Positions 1 through 13,235 of a stretch of DNA of 33,499 nt are shown one piece after another. The stretch comes from Prado023 sp049688595 (GTDB lineage Bacteria; Actinomycetota; Actinomycetes; S36-B12; CAIYMF01). Under the pieces are notes generated by a model. It ran no database searches and was not told the origin of the DNA. It saw only the letters and a program-made list of their open reading frames with translations. The translations under genes and the position numbers were made by a program. Positions within the stretch are counted from its first letter, which is position 1; the number at the start of each line of letters is the position of its first letter. The stretch spans positions 1 through 33,499 of the forward strand of contig JBAVLA010000039.1 in the NCBI GenBank assembly GCA_049688595.1. The letters are read 5' to 3'.

Positions 1-8
1 GAGGGGGA

Positions 9-2299
<2,291 letters not shown>

Positions 2300-2303
<4 letters not shown>

Positions 2304-4279
2304 GGCATCCTCTCCAGAACAACGGCGTGTGCAACGTTGAAATTCGGGTCGTGCCGGACGTAGGTGGACCTTCCCCAGGCCCACGTCTGTCCGGTGATGA
2401 GATCGCGGGCCAGCACGTTCTCGTCGTGCCCGAAGCCGAGCGCGCCGAGGTCCAGGTGCAGGTATCCGGCCTGCGGGCTGTTCGGATCCAGCACGCAGGT
2501 CACGACGATCACCTCATCGGCGTGACGCTTCGACCAAGCGATCAGCTGGGGGTTGTCGATCTGCTCGAACCGCAGGTTGCGCAACTCCTGCAGCGCCGGG
2601 TGCTCCCGGCGCAGCTGGTTGAGCAGCGATATGTACGGGGCCAACCCAGTGTGGGATGCAGCGGCCCAGTCGCGCGGGCGGTACTGGAACTTCTCGGAGT
2701 CCAGGTACTCCTCCTTGCCCGGAGCCAGCGCCTTGTGCTCGTAGACCTCGAACCCGGCATAGATCCCGTACGTTGGGGCCAGGAGAGCGGCCAGGGTCGC
2801 CCGGATGGCGAACGCGGACTTGTTGCCGGACTGCAGGAAGAACGGGTTGATGTCTGGCGTGTTCGCGAAGCAGTTCGGCCGCATGTAGTTGGCCGCGTAG
2901 CTGCTCAGCTCGTTGAAGTAGGTCTCCAGCTCGTACTTGGTGTTGCGCCACGTGAAGTACGTGTAGCTCTGCTGGAACCCGACCGTGCCCAAGGTGCGCA
3001 TCATGGCCGGGCGGGTGAAGGCCTCGGCCAGGAAGAGCACGTCTGGGTCGGTGGCGTAGATCCGGGCGAACAGGACCTCCCAGAAGTGCACCGGCTTCGT
3101 GTGCGGGTTGTCCACCCGGAAGATCCGCACGCCCTTGCTCATCCACAGCCGCAGGATCCGCTCGCACTCATCGACGATCCCGTCGAAGTCTGCATCGAAG
3201 TAGACCGGGTAGATGTCCTGGTACTTCTTGGGGGGGTTCTCCGCGTAGGCGATCGTCCCGTCGGCGCGGATGGTGAACCAGTCCGGGTGCTCCTTGACCC
3301 ACGGGTGGTCCGGTGACGCCTGAAGCGCGAAGTCAAGCGCGATCTCGACGCCGACCTCCTTGGCCACGGACATGAAGTACTCGAAGTCCTCCATGGTGCC
3401 CAAGTCCGGATGCACAGCGTCGTGGCCGCCAGCCTCGGAGCCGATCGCCCACGGCGAGCCCGGATCGTCTGGCCCCGGCGTCAGCGTGTTGTTCGGACCC
3501 TTGCGGAACGCGTTCCCGATCGGATGGATCGGGGGCAGGTAGGCGACCTCGAAGCCCATCTTCGCCACGCCGTGCAGCCGCTGGGCCGCCGTGCGGAAGG
3601 TGCCGGACCTCGGCGGGTTCAGGGTCGCGCCCTCAGAGCGCGGGAAGAACTCGTACCAGGCGCCGTACAGGGCGCGCTTGCGCTCCACGCGGACCGGCCA
3701 GGGGCCGGACCGATGGGGCAGCTCCCGCAGCGGGTGCGCCCGCAGAGCAGCCTGCACTGCGGGGGCCTCGGCTGCATACAGCCGCTGCTCGGCTGTCTCC
3801 CCGGCGTCGCGCATCGCGACGGCGGCGGCTTCGAGCACTCGGCGGGCGTGGTCGTCCTGGGCGTCCGCAGCCGCGCGGTCCAGGACCCGGGCGCCCTCCT
3901 CGAGCTCGAGCTCGACGTCCATGCCAAATGGGAGCTTGATCTCTGCCCTGTGCTTCCAGGTCTCGTAGGGGTCTCCCCACGAGAACACGTAGTAGTTCCA
4001 GTCACCTTCGACGTCGAGCCGGGCTTCGACTGTCCACCGGTCTGGCTCCATGGGCCCGATCTCGCGCATCCGCAGCAGCGGCCCGTCCGGACTTCCGATC
4101 CCGAACTCTGTCTCCGTGAAGCCGGGGGGTACGAACTGCACCTCGACGCTCATCGCGTCGTGGCCCTCCCGGAACGCCGTCACCGAGATTGGGAACGTCT
4201 CGCCGACGACGGTCTTGACGGGGTACTTGCCGCCCTCGACGACTGGACTGATGTCAATGATGGGGTAGCGACCAATCAC
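2300..4279 (-). CDS. glgE: Alpha-1,4-glucan:maltose-1-phosphate maltosyltransferase GlgE
   Basis: The 659-residue protein transfers maltosyl units from maltose-1-phosphate to alpha-1,4-glucans, the key step of the GlgE route from trehalose to glucan. The family signature opens the protein (GRYPIIDISPVVEGG, then FREGHDA). A GH13_3 barrel follows, with nucleophile D390 in IFRVDNPHTKP, acid/base E419 in FLAEAFTRP and D476 in FANTPDINP. These correspond to D394, E423 and D480 of the Streptomyces enzyme. The start is taken as GTG at 4279. The family begins at this point, and a TAGCGT -10 box ends 7 bases upstream, which fits a leaderless message. An in-frame ATG at 4348 would add 23 residues with no family similarity. 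The stop overlaps the glgB start. TreS and Pep2/Mak, which supply maltose-1-phosphate in this pathway, are not in the window. Confidence 0.96.
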
Positions 4280-4286
4280 GCCCGCG

Positions 4287-4292
4287 ACGCTA
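4287..4292 (-). promoter_or_regulatory. -10 box of a leaderless promoter for glgE
   Basis: On the minus strand TAGCGT (TANNNT class) is followed by the 7 bases CGCGGGC and then the GTG of glgE. No Shine-Dalgarno sequence lies at a usable distance, so transcription probably starts at the GTG itself. This would give glgE-glgB a promoter of their own inside the 91-bp gap after glgX. No clear -35 hexamer is seen. Confidence 0.6.
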
Positions 4293-4370
4293 CTACCCCC
4301 GGGGCGGGTGTGGCCTGCTGATCGCGGCCTGTTCGGGACGTTCAGCATGTGCGCGGACCGTGCGCGCGGC

Positions 4371-6557
<2,187 letters not shown>

Positions 6558-6563
6558 CCGCCC

Positions 6564-6569
6564 AGAATA
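6564..6569 (-). promoter_or_regulatory. -10 box of a leaderless promoter for glgX
   Basis: Read on the minus strand, TATTCT is followed by the 6 bases GGGCGG and then the ATG of glgX. There is no ribosome binding site between them. The site lies in the 199-bp divergent gap (6558-6756) between glgX and the crotonase gene. The rest of that gap holds only a small GC hairpin and no recognisable operator. Confidence 0.62.
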
Positions 6570-6756
6570 CCCAACATACTTGGCCTTTCCCCGAATGCCC
6601 GAGGGCAGCGGCCCGGCGCCAGTCCCAGCCAGTTCGTTCAGCTCCGCCTGGGACCCGGACGGGCGGTGCGCCCGGGGGTGCGAGCGGTAGCAGCAGCAGG
6701 GCTCCGAGCAGGGATCAGGACAGGGCTCCGATGGGGGTCCGGGCCAGGGGGTCGAA

Positions 6757-7557
6757 GTGGCTGGACAGGTGGTCCTCGATGGGGCGCTGACCAGGGTGGA
6801 GCTCGCCGGCGCGGTGGCCACGTTGCGCCTGGACCGACCCCCTGTGAACGCCCTGAACCTGGCGATGCAGCGGGAGATCCTGGCCGCTGCGCGATGGATC
6901 TCGCAGTCCGATTCCGTGCGCTCGGTCGTGATCCACGGCGGGCCGAGGATCTTCGCCGCCGGCGCCGACATCAAGGAGATGGCGGCGATGACCTACCAGG
7001 ACATGGCTGAAGCCTCCCACCTGCTGCAGGAGTCCTTCTCGGCGGTGGCTGCGATCCCGGTGCCAGTGGTGGCGGCTGTGGCCGGCTACGCCCTGGGCGG
7101 CGGGTGCGAGCTGGCCCTGTGCGCCGACCTCCGGGTGGCCGGCGAGCGGGCCAGGCTGGGCCAGCCGGAGGTCCTGCTCGGCGTGATCCCCGGACTCGGG
7201 GGATCCCAGCGGCTGCCCCGGCTCATCGGGCCGTCCCGGGCCAAGGACCTCATCTTCACCGGTCGCAACGTGGACGCGCGCGAGGCCCTTGCCATCGGAC
7301 TGGTCGACCGGGTGGTCGCCGATGACGCGGTCTACGACGAGGCGCTGCGCCTGGCCGGTTCCCTCGCGGCTGGGGCCCCGCTGGCCCTGGCAGCGGCCAA
7401 GCGTGCGATCGATCTCGGACTTGACGTCGACGTGGCCACCGGGTGCCAGATCGAGAGACTGGAGTTCGCCAGCCTGTTCGCCACCGACGACCGCAGGATC
7501 GGGATGGAGTCGTTCCTCGCCGAGGGGCCCGGACGGGCCAGCTTCACCGGACGCTGA
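6757..7557 (+). CDS. Enoyl-CoA hydratase (crotonase family)
   Basis: The 266-residue crotonase-fold protein most likely hydrates trans-2-enoyl-CoA in fatty acid beta-oxidation. The CoA and oxyanion-hole segments are seen in order: HGGPRIFAAGADIKEM (about 60-75) and GYALGGGCELALCADLRVAG (about 110-129). Both catalytic glutamates of true hydratases are present, E118 in GGCELA and E138 in GQPEVLLGVIPG. This favours hydratase activity over the isomerase or dehalogenase relatives. The GTG start at 6757 has AGGGGG five bases upstream. The gene diverges from glgX and is followed by a 91-bp gap, so it may be a single-gene unit. The exact acyl chain preference cannot be read from sequence. Confidence 0.9.
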   Translation: MAGQVVLDGALTRVELAGAVATLRLDRPPVNALNLAMQREILAAARWISQSDSVRSVVIHGGPRIFAAGADIKEMAAMTYQDMAEASHLLQESFSAVAAIPVPVVAAVAGYALGGGCELALCADLRVAGERARLGQPEVLLGVIPGLGGSQRLPRLIGPSRAKDLIFTGRNVDAREALAIGLVDRVVADDAVYDEALRLAGSLAAGAPLALAAAKRAIDLGLDVDVATGCQIERLEFASLFATDDRRIGMESFLAEGPGRASFTGR

Positions 7558-7648
7558 TCGCCAGGGTCGGGGCCCCGGTCGGACGTAACGCTGCGGCAAT
7601 CCAGGCGCGATAGGGTTTCGACCAGCGTCCAGGCGGATCGGGGCAGCC

Positions 7649-8248
7649 ATGCAGGTTCAGCAGACACAGGTCCAGACCGACCGGGTCTGGACCCTGCCGA
7701 ACGTCCTCACCGGCGTGCGCCTGCTCACGATCCCGCTCTTCCTCTGGCTTGCGCTGGTGCCCGAGGCGGACGTAGCGGCGGCACTGGTACTAGTGGTCGG
7801 GGGCCTCACCGACCTCCTCGACGGGATGCTCGCCCGGAGGTGGAACCAGATCTCCCGGGTCGGGCAGCTGCTCGACCCGATCGCCGACCGGCTGTCGACC
7901 CTTGCGGTGATGGTGGTGTTCCTCGTCCGGGGGGTCGTTCCCGTCTGGTTCGTCCTGCTCCTGCTCGGTCGGGACGCGGTGCTGTCGGTCCAGATGGCTC
8001 GGCTCAAGCGGACTGGGATCACCGGGCTGCCGGTCAACTTCGTGGGCAAGGCGGCCACCTTCAACCTGATGATCTCCTTCCCGCTCCTGCTGTGGGGGGT
8101 GACCGCAGTAGCCGGGCCGGCAATGGCCGCACGGGTCCTCGGATGGGCGCTGGCGATCTGGGGAGCCGGGCTGTACCTGTACAGCGGCGGGCTCTACGTG
8201 CGGCAGTCGCGGGACATCCTGTCCGCCCGACCGGTTGCGGGCGGGTAG
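7649..8248 (+). CDS. CDP-alcohol phosphatidyltransferase (PgsA2-like)
   Basis: The 199-residue membrane protein joins a CDP-alcohol (usually CDP-diacylglycerol) to a second alcohol. The full family motif D-x2-D-G-x2-A-R-x8-G-x3-D-x3-D is intact, starting at DLLDGMLARRW (about residue 54). Several hydrophobic helices surround it (about 23-50, 85-115, 130-185). Its place at the head of the DUF881-sbp-gcvH-garA block matches M. tuberculosis Rv1822 (pgsA2), which is annotated as a phosphatidylglycerophosphate or cardiolipin-type synthase. The alcohol acceptor is not settled by sequence. A possible -10 box TAGGGT lies at 7611-7616, giving a short leader with a weak GGGG ribosome site. The next gene begins 9 bases after the stop, so they probably share a message. 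Confidence 0.88.
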   Translation: MQVQQTQVQTDRVWTLPNVLTGVRLLTIPLFLWLALVPEADVAAALVLVVGGLTDLLDGMLARRWNQISRVGQLLDPIADRLSTLAVMVVFLVRGVVPVWFVLLLLGRDAVLSVQMARLKRTGITGLPVNFVGKAATFNLMISFPLLLWGVTAVAGPAMAARVLGWALAIWGAGLYLYSGGLYVRQSRDILSARPVAGG

Positions 8249-8257
8249 GAGTAAGCC

Positions 8258-10753
8258 ATGCGTGCTGTCGTGATGGCCGGCGGTGCGGGGACGCGGCTGC
8301 GCCCCCTGACCACGAACGTGCCCAAGCCGCTGCTCCCGGTGGTCGGCGAGCCCATCATGGGCCACGTGCTGCGCCTGCTGCACAGGCACGGGGTCACCGA
8401 GGCCGTCGTGACGGTGCAGTACCTGGCCGACAGCATCCGCGCGTACTTCGGCGACGGCTCGGATCTGGGCCTGCAGCTCTCGTACGCCACTGAGTCGGTT
8501 CCCCTGGGCACCGCGGGAAGCGTGAAGAACGCCGAGCGGGGCCTGAAGGGCGAGACGTTCCTCGTCGTGTCCGGCGATTCGCTGACCGACCTGGACCTGA
8601 CCGAACTGATCGACTTCCACAACCGGACCGGGGCACTGGTGACCGTCGCCCTGGCCCGCAAGCCGAACGTGATCGAGTTCGGCAACGTCATCACCGCCGA
8701 GGACGGCCGGATCGAGCGCTTCATCGAGAAGCCGACCTGGGGTCAGGTCTTCTCCGACACCGTGAACACGGGGATCTATGTGATGGCGCCCGAGGTGCTC
8801 GACCTCATCGGCGTCGATGAGGTGGTCGACTGGTCGGCCGATGTCTTCCCCAAGCTGATCGAGGCCGGGGAGCCGGTCTTCGGCTACATCACGGAGGCCT
8901 ACTGGGAGGACGTCGGCACGATCGCCAGCTACTTGGCCGCCCAGCGCGACGCCCTCAACGGTTCCGTCCACCTTGAGATGGCCGGCTTCGAGGTGGCCCC
9001 GAAGATCTGGGTGGGGGAGGGTGCCGCGATCGACCCGGGAGCGACGATGATCGCCCCCTGCCAGATAGGGCCCCACGTCCGCATCGAGAAGGACTGCGTG
9101 ATCGGACCGTCCTCCGTGCTGGGCAGCAACGTCATCGTGCGCAGCGGATCCCGGGTCGTGGGCTCGCTGCTGGACACGGACGTCTACGTGGGGGCGGGGA
9201 GCGACGTCGATGGGTCGCTGGTCGGCAGGTCCGCCGAGCTCCGGGCCCGGGTGCACCTGGAGACGGGCTCGGTCATCGGGGACCAGTGCGTGCTCGAGGA
9301 GGAGGTGCGGATCAGCACGGGGGTCCACGTCTACCCGTCGAAGACCATCGAGGCCGGGGCCGTGGTCAACGACAACGTGATCTGGGAGGGCCAGGCGCAC
9401 CGCGCCATGTTCGGCCCGCACGGAGTCAGCGGGATCGTCAACCTGGACATCACGGCCGAGATGGTGGTTCGCATGGGCTCCGCCTTCGCGTCGCTCCTGC
9501 CGAAGGGGTCCACCGTCACCGTCGGCCGGGACCACTCCCGTGCGGCCCGGGCGATGAACCGTGCCCTGGCCGGGTCGTTGACGGCCGCGGGCCTCAACGT
9601 CCGCGACCTGCGCGTCATCCCACTGCCGATCGCCCGATCCGACACGGCCCGTGCGGCGCAGGGCGGGGTGTTCCTGCGGACGACCCTCGGCCAGCCCGAG
9701 AGCCTGGACCTGGTCGTGCTGGATCACACGGGGTCGGACCTGCCGGTGGCTGAGCAGCGCAAGTTCGAGCGCATCCTGTCCCGGCGCGACTTCCGTCGGG
9801 CCTTCCCGGGGGAGATCGGCGACATCTACACGCCGCACCGCGTCGTCGACGAGTACTCCGTCCAACTGGCCAGCTCCGTTGACATCTCGGGAGTGGCTGG
9901 GGCTGGCCTGAAGATCGTCGTGGACACCGGCCTCGGGGCGGCTGCGCTGGTGCTGCCCCGGGTCCTGTCCCCGCTGGGGGTCAGCGTCCTGACTGTGAAC
10001 AGCCGCCTTGACGAGGACCAGCCGACTGCCACGACGCAGTCCTACCGGGCCGCCATGGACCGTCTCGCCGGCCTGGTCTCGTCCTCGCGATCGGACCTCG
10101 GCGTCCGGTTCGATCCGACGGGCGAGCGGCTGTCCCTGGTGGATGAGACGGGTCGTCCGTTCGACCACGGCCGGGCGCTGCTGGTGATGCTGGACCTGGT
10201 CGCCGCCGAGCGGCGCAGCGGCGTGGTGGCCCTGCCCGCCCACACGACCCGGGTGGCCGAGGACGTCACGGCGTTCCATGGGGTCTCCGTCGAGTGGTCG
10301 GGCACGTCCCCGGCGGCGCTGTCCCGCGTCGCAGGTCGGCCGGGGCTGATCTTCGCCGGTGACGGGCGCGGGGGGTTCATCGTGCCGGAGATGGGCCCAC
10401 ACGTCGATGGCATCGCGGCGTTCGTCCGCCTGCTCGGACTCGTCGCCCGCACCCAGATGACCCTGTCGGCGATCGACCGGCGGATCCCGCAGGCGCACAT
10501 GGCCAGGGCCGACGTGCCCACCCCATGGGCCCGGCGGGGAACCGTCATGCGCACCCTCGTCGAGGCCGCCGGCACGCGCACCGTGGACACCACTGAGGGT
10601 GTCCGCATCGTGGAGCCCGACGGGAGCTGGGCGCTCGCGGTGCCCGACCAGGTCGAGGCGCTCATCCACCTGTGGATCGAGGCCGGGACCGAGGATGGCG
10701 CCGAGCGGCTCCTGGCCGAGTGGTTCGCCGTGATCGAGGAGCAGGTCGCATGA
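8258..10753 (+). CDS. Sugar-1-phosphate nucleotidyltransferase fused to a degenerate phosphomannomutase-like domain
   Basis: The 831-residue protein has three parts. Residues 1-235 are a nucleotidyltransferase of the GDP-mannose/NDP-glucose pyrophosphorylase type, with signature AGGAGTRLRPLT, the PKPLLP stretch, and SGDSLTDLDL as metal/substrate loop. Residues about 247-375 are a left-handed beta-helix of hexapeptide repeats. Residues about 385-831 have the fold order of a phosphomannomutase (alpha-D-phosphohexomutase). That last domain lacks the active-site sequences: no TASHNP phosphoserine loop (here GGVFLRTTLGQP, 469-480), DPTGER in place of DGDGDR (619-624), and no GEESGH or RPSGTEP loop. 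It is therefore probably a non-catalytic partner. The ATG has AGGAG upstream and the stop overlaps the next start (ATGA). Streptomyces has a similar gene here, annotated as mannose-1-phosphate guanylyltransferase. The true sugar is unknown. Confidence 0.85.
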   Translation: MRAVVMAGGAGTRLRPLTTNVPKPLLPVVGEPIMGHVLRLLHRHGVTEAVVTVQYLADSIRAYFGDGSDLGLQLSYATESVPLGTAGSVKNAERGLKGETFLVVSGDSLTDLDLTELIDFHNRTGALVTVALARKPNVIEFGNVITAEDGRIERFIEKPTWGQVFSDTVNTGIYVMAPEVLDLIGVDEVVDWSADVFPKLIEAGEPVFGYITEAYWEDVGTIASYLAAQRDALNGSVHLEMAGFEVAPKIWVGEGAAIDPGATMIAPCQIGPHVRIEKDCVIGPSSVLGSNVIVRSGSRVVGSLLDTDVYVGAGSDVDGSLVGRSAELRARVHLETGSVIGDQCVLEEEVRISTGVHVYPSKTIEAGAVVNDNVIWEGQAHRAMFGPHGVSGIVNLDITAEMVVRMGSAFASLLPKGSTVTVGRDHSRAARAMNRALAGSLTAAGLNVRDLRVIPLPIARSDTARAAQGGVFLRTTLGQPESLDLVVLDHTGSDLPVAEQRKFERILSRRDFRRAFPGEIGDIYTPHRVVDEYSVQLASSVDISGVAGAGLKIVVDTGLGAAALVLPRVLSPLGVSVLTVNSRLDEDQPTATTQSYRAAMDRLAGLVSSSRSDLGVRFDPTGERLSLVDETGRPFDHGRALLVMLDLVAAERRSGVVALPAHTTRVAEDVTAFHGVSVEWSGTSPAALSRVAGRPGLIFAGDGRGGFIVPEMGPHVDGIAAFVRLLGLVARTQMTLSAIDRRIPQAHMARADVPTPWARRGTVMRTLVEAAGTRTVDTTEGVRIVEPDGSWALAVPDQVEALIHLWIEAGTEDGAERLLAEWFAVIEEQVA

Positions 10754-11601
10754 CCCCGCCGACTGGCAGCACGCCCGATTTCAGGCAGCGCCTGAACCTC
10801 ATCGAGCAGCTGTCCCAGGACGCGGTCGCCAGCGACTACGCGCAGGCCACGGCGACCCCGAGCGTCGGCTCCCGGCGCCAGCACCTCCTCGTCGCGGCCA
10901 CCGCGCTGGCCCTGACCGGCCTGGTCCTGGCGATGGGCGTCTCCTCGCGCATCAGCAACGAGCCTGCGGTCGTCCAGCAGCGGGAGGAGCTGGCCCAGCG
11001 CGTCCGCGCTGCTGAGGCCCAGCACGCCGCGCTGACCGCTGAGGTGGCTGCCCTTCGGGCAGACGTCGCCACCGCCGTGGCGGACAACCTGGCGGTGACC
11101 GAGGCCGGGCGCAGGCTCGCCGAGGACATCCGGTCGCTTGAGGTGTCGACCGGCTACCTGCCCGTGACCGGCCCGGGCGTCGCAGTCACCCTGACCGACG
11201 CCCCCGCCGACGACACGGATGACACCGAGGACCTGGGGCGGGTGTACGACACCGACGTGCAGCGGGCGGTCAATGGGCTGTGGTCGGCCGGGGCCGAAGC
11301 GGTGGCGGTGAACGGCCAGCGGCTCAGCGCCCGATCGGCCATCCGCTCGGCGGCCGGCGCGATCCTGGTCAACTACCGGCCGCTGGCGCCTCCGTACGTG
11401 ATCGAGGCCATCGGCTCGCCGCGCGCACTCGAGCGGGACTTCCTCGCATCAGCCGATGCCGGGGAGTTGCGTGCTTTGTCCCAGCAGTTCGGAATCGGCT
11501 TCCAGACGCGGTCGGTCGACGAGGTGGCGCTTCCGGCTGCCACGTCGACGTTGCCGGAACACGCGCAGGTCGTGGAGCCGAAGGGTGGGGATGGCCAGTG
11601 A
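10750..11601 (+). CDS. DUF881 membrane-anchored coiled-coil protein (first copy)
   Basis: The 283-residue protein has a cytoplasmic N-terminus of about 40 residues, one membrane helix (about 41-60, LLVAATALALTGLVLAMG), a coiled coil (about 70-125, rich in Ala/Glu/Leu heptads) and a C-terminal DUF881 domain outside the membrane (from about 130, YLPVTGPGVAVTLTDAP, then AVNGLWSAGAEAVAVNGQRL). Family function is unknown. In Bacillus subtilis DUF881 genes sit with sbp just before ftsA-ftsZ, which hints at a role in division or the cell envelope (inference). The ATG at 10750 overlaps the previous stop and has GAGGAG upstream. In-frame codons before it lie inside the upstream gene. The stop overlaps the sbp start (GTGA). 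Confidence 0.88.
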   Translation: MTPPTGSTPDFRQRLNLIEQLSQDAVASDYAQATATPSVGSRRQHLLVAATALALTGLVLAMGVSSRISNEPAVVQQREELAQRVRAAEAQHAALTAEVAALRADVATAVADNLAVTEAGRRLAEDIRSLEVSTGYLPVTGPGVAVTLTDAPADDTDDTEDLGRVYDTDVQRAVNGLWSAGAEAVAVNGQRLSARSAIRSAAGAILVNYRPLAPPYVIEAIGSPRALERDFLASADAGELRALSQQFGIGFQTRSVDEVALPAATSTLPEHAQVVEPKGGDGQ

Positions 11602-11930
11602 TTGCGCTCGTCGGGCTCCTCGTGGGCATCGTCGCTGGGCTGATCCTGGAGCCAAGTGTTCCCGCGTGGTTCGAGCCGTACCTGCCCATAGCCGTCATCG
11701 CGGCTCTGGACGCCGTCGTGGGGGCCACGAGGGCGCTGCTCGACGGCGTGTTCCGCGACCGGGTCTTCGTGATCTCGTTCCTGAGCAACGTGCTCGTGGC
11801 CGCGTTCATCGTGTGGATCGGGGACCTGCTGGGGGTCGGGGCCCAGATCTCGACAGGCGTCGTGGTCGTGCTCACGATGCGCATCTTCGCCAACGTCGCG
11901 GCGATCCGACGGCACGTCCTGAAGGCCTGA
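11598..11930 (+). CDS. Small basic protein family membrane protein (DUF1290, Sbp)
   Basis: This 110-residue protein is almost wholly hydrophobic, with three or four membrane segments: about 2-20 (IALVGLLVGIVAGLILEP), 24-45, 58-80 (FVISFLSNVLVAAFIVWIGDLL) and 84-105. The stretch between the second and third (GATRALLDGVFRDRVF) and the end (RMFANVAAIRRHVLKA-like) match the Sbp/DUF1290 family, whose usual length is 110-120. The start is GTG at 11598, overlapping the TGA of the DUF881 gene, with GGTGGGG upstream. The biochemical role is not known. The conserved company of two DUF881 proteins suggests that the three act together in the membrane. Confidence 0.87.
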   Translation: MIALVGLLVGIVAGLILEPSVPAWFEPYLPIAVIAALDAVVGATRALLDGVFRDRVFVISFLSNVLVAAFIVWIGDLLGVGAQISTGVVVVLTMRIFANVAAIRRHVLKA

Positions 11931-11932
11931 TC

Positions 11933-12715
11933 ATGCAGGAGCCGCGCAGCAAGGCGCCGACCGCCGCAACCCCGCCGGTCGAGCACGAGGCCGACCAGGC
12001 CGACTACCACGCCAGCTCGCTGTGGCACTGGTCGGGCGTGTCCAGCCTCATCGGTGGCGGGCTGTTCGCCCTTCTCGGGCTGCTGCTGGTCGCGGGGGCC
12101 CTGGCCTACAACAGCCAGGACATCCTCGAGAACGCCCGGCCGGCCGAGCTGGTGCAGATCCTGGACAGCCTCGAGGCGGAGAACGACCGGCTGGATGAGG
12201 AGAAGCGCAGGCTCGACAACGAGCTGGAGTCGCTGCAGTCCGGGACTTCCGCGGAGGCCCTCGACCAGGCCAGGGAGCGGCTTGCGGACCTGGAGGTCCT
12301 GGCCGGCACGACAGCCGTTCGTGGACCGGGCGTCCGGCTCGTGATCCGCGATCCCGACGGCGTCCTGGATGCCGCAGACGTTATAGATGCGGTCCAGGAG
12401 CTGCGCGACGCTGGTGCGGAGAGCATCGAAGTAGCCGATCGTCGGGTCGTGGTGAACACGTGGTTCGGCGATGTCCCCGATGACCAGAAGCCGGGGATCC
12501 TCGTTTCGGGGGACGTGCGAAGATCGCCCTACGTCATCCTGGCGATCGGCGATCCGCAGACCCTGGCCACGGCGATGGAGATCCCGGGCGGCGTCGCCGA
12601 CCGCATTCGCACGGACGGGGCCGAGTTCAGCTCCGACCGGCGCGATTCGCTTGACATCACTTCCACCGTGCCGCTCTCCGCTCCCGAGTACGCCCAGCCG
12701 GTCCAGACCGGCTAG
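11933..12715 (+). CDS. DUF881 membrane-anchored coiled-coil protein (second copy)
   Basis: The 260-residue protein repeats the design of the gene two places upstream: an N-terminal cytoplasmic tail (about 1-35), one membrane helix (about 43-62, GGGLFALLGLLLVAGALAY), a charged coiled coil (about 75-120, ENDRLDEEKRRLDNELESL) and a DUF881 domain (from about 125, TAVRGPGVRLVIRDPDGVLDA). Sequence identity between the two copies appears low, so they look like old paralogues with separate roles rather than a recent duplication. The ATG begins two bases after the sbp stop, with GAAGG upstream. Corresponds in position to M. tuberculosis Rv1825. The next gene, gcvH, lies 52 bases on with its own strong ribosome site. 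Confidence 0.87.
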   Translation: MQEPRSKAPTAATPPVEHEADQADYHASSLWHWSGVSSLIGGGLFALLGLLLVAGALAYNSQDILENARPAELVQILDSLEAENDRLDEEKRRLDNELESLQSGTSAEALDQARERLADLEVLAGTTAVRGPGVRLVIRDPDGVLDAADVIDAVQELRDAGAESIEVADRRVVVNTWFGDVPDDQKPGILVSGDVRRSPYVILAIGDPQTLATAMEIPGGVADRIRTDGAEFSSDRRDSLDITSTVPLSAPEYAQPVQTG

Positions 12716-12767
12716 CCCGTGCTCTCGGCCGGCCGGCGGCGTCCGATCCAATCCGAGAGGAGCCTGC

Positions 12768-13157
12768 ATGTACCCGGAGGACCTTCGCTACACCCGCGAG
12801 CATGAGTGGGTCCGTCGTGAGACGCCCACCGTCCTGCGCTTCGGCATCACGTCCTTCGCGGTGGGGGCTCTGGGCGACGTCGTCTTCGTGAAGCTCCCCG
12901 AGGTGGGCTCCGAGCTGGTGGCCGGGGAGCCATGCGGGGAGGTCGAGTCCACCAAGTCGGTCAGCGATGTGTACGCCCCCCTGGACGGCACGGTGATCGC
13001 GGTCAACGTCGAGCTCGAGGATGCCCCAGAACTGATGAATGCTGAGCCCTACGGCGAGGGCTGGATCGCTGACGTCCAGTGTGAGACCCCGCAGGAGGCC
13101 GATGCTGCCTGGGATGCGCTGTTGGATGCGGTGGAGTACGAGTTCGGCCTTTCGTGA
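12768..13157 (+). CDS. gcvH: Glycine cleavage system H protein
   Basis: The 129-residue lipoyl carrier shuttles the methylamine group of glycine between GcvP, GcvT and the lipoamide dehydrogenase. The lipoylation site is K63 in GEVESTKSVSDVYAP, preceded by the N-terminal YTREHEWV that marks the family. Length is normal for GcvH. The ATG has the strong site GAGAGGAG upstream. A 10-bp perfect inverted repeat starts two bases after the stop. The partner gcvP is 2.7 kb downstream, separated by garA and regulators, and gcvT is not in this window. Confidence 0.96.
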   Translation: MYPEDLRYTREHEWVRRETPTVLRFGITSFAVGALGDVVFVKLPEVGSELVAGEPCGEVESTKSVSDVYAPLDGTVIAVNVELEDAPELMNAEPYGEGWIADVQCETPQEADAAWDALLDAVEYEFGLS

Positions 13158-13194
13158 GCCGAACGGCAACCGGAGGCACGGCTGCCGTTCGGTT
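13157..13194 (+). terminator. Hairpin after gcvH
   Basis: CCGAACGGCA (13159-13168) and TGCCGTTCGG (13183-13192) form a perfect 10-bp stem that can grow to 12 with a G-T and an A-T pair. The loop is 14 bases. There is no T tract, as is common in actinobacteria. It probably ends or weakens the upstream transcript. Its right arm touches the TTGACC that may serve as -35 box of the next promoter. Confidence 0.55.
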
Positions 13195-13223
13195 GACCGA
13201 CCATGATTGGATACCGATAGGTT
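13193..13223 (+). promoter_or_regulatory. Probable promoter of the garA-ftsR unit
   Basis: TTGACC (13193-13198) is followed after 19 bases by TAGGTT (13218-13223). A 19-bp spacer is longer than the usual 17 and is the spacing typical of MerR-activated promoters. The predicted start near 13230 gives a leader of about 60 bases that contains the 21-bp inverted repeat at 13236-13256. Confidence 0.45.
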
Positions 13224-13235
13224 TTACCATGCGGG

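Noticed and set aside
6640..6740. Repeated AGGGCTCCGA and the GC hairpin in the glgX-crotonase gap
   Set aside because: The copies are short, only two, and lie in GC-rich DNA where such matches are frequent. No known operator is matched.
6558..6974. A 139-residue N-terminal extension of GlgX
   Set aside because: It would overlap the divergent crotonase gene, has a Cys/Ser/Pro-rich sequence unlike any GlgX, and a leaderless -10 box marks the inner ATG.
7790..10669. A 959-codon open frame on the minus strand opposite the nucleotidyltransferase fusion
   Set aside because: The plus-strand genes have conserved motifs and proper ribosome sites. The antisense product is Asp/Arg/Gly/His-rich with no recognisable domain.
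12716..12767. Glycine riboswitch before gcvH or gcvP
   Set aside because: The gap before gcvH is only 52 bases, and gcvP has a -10 box six bases from its start, so neither has room for the aptamer.
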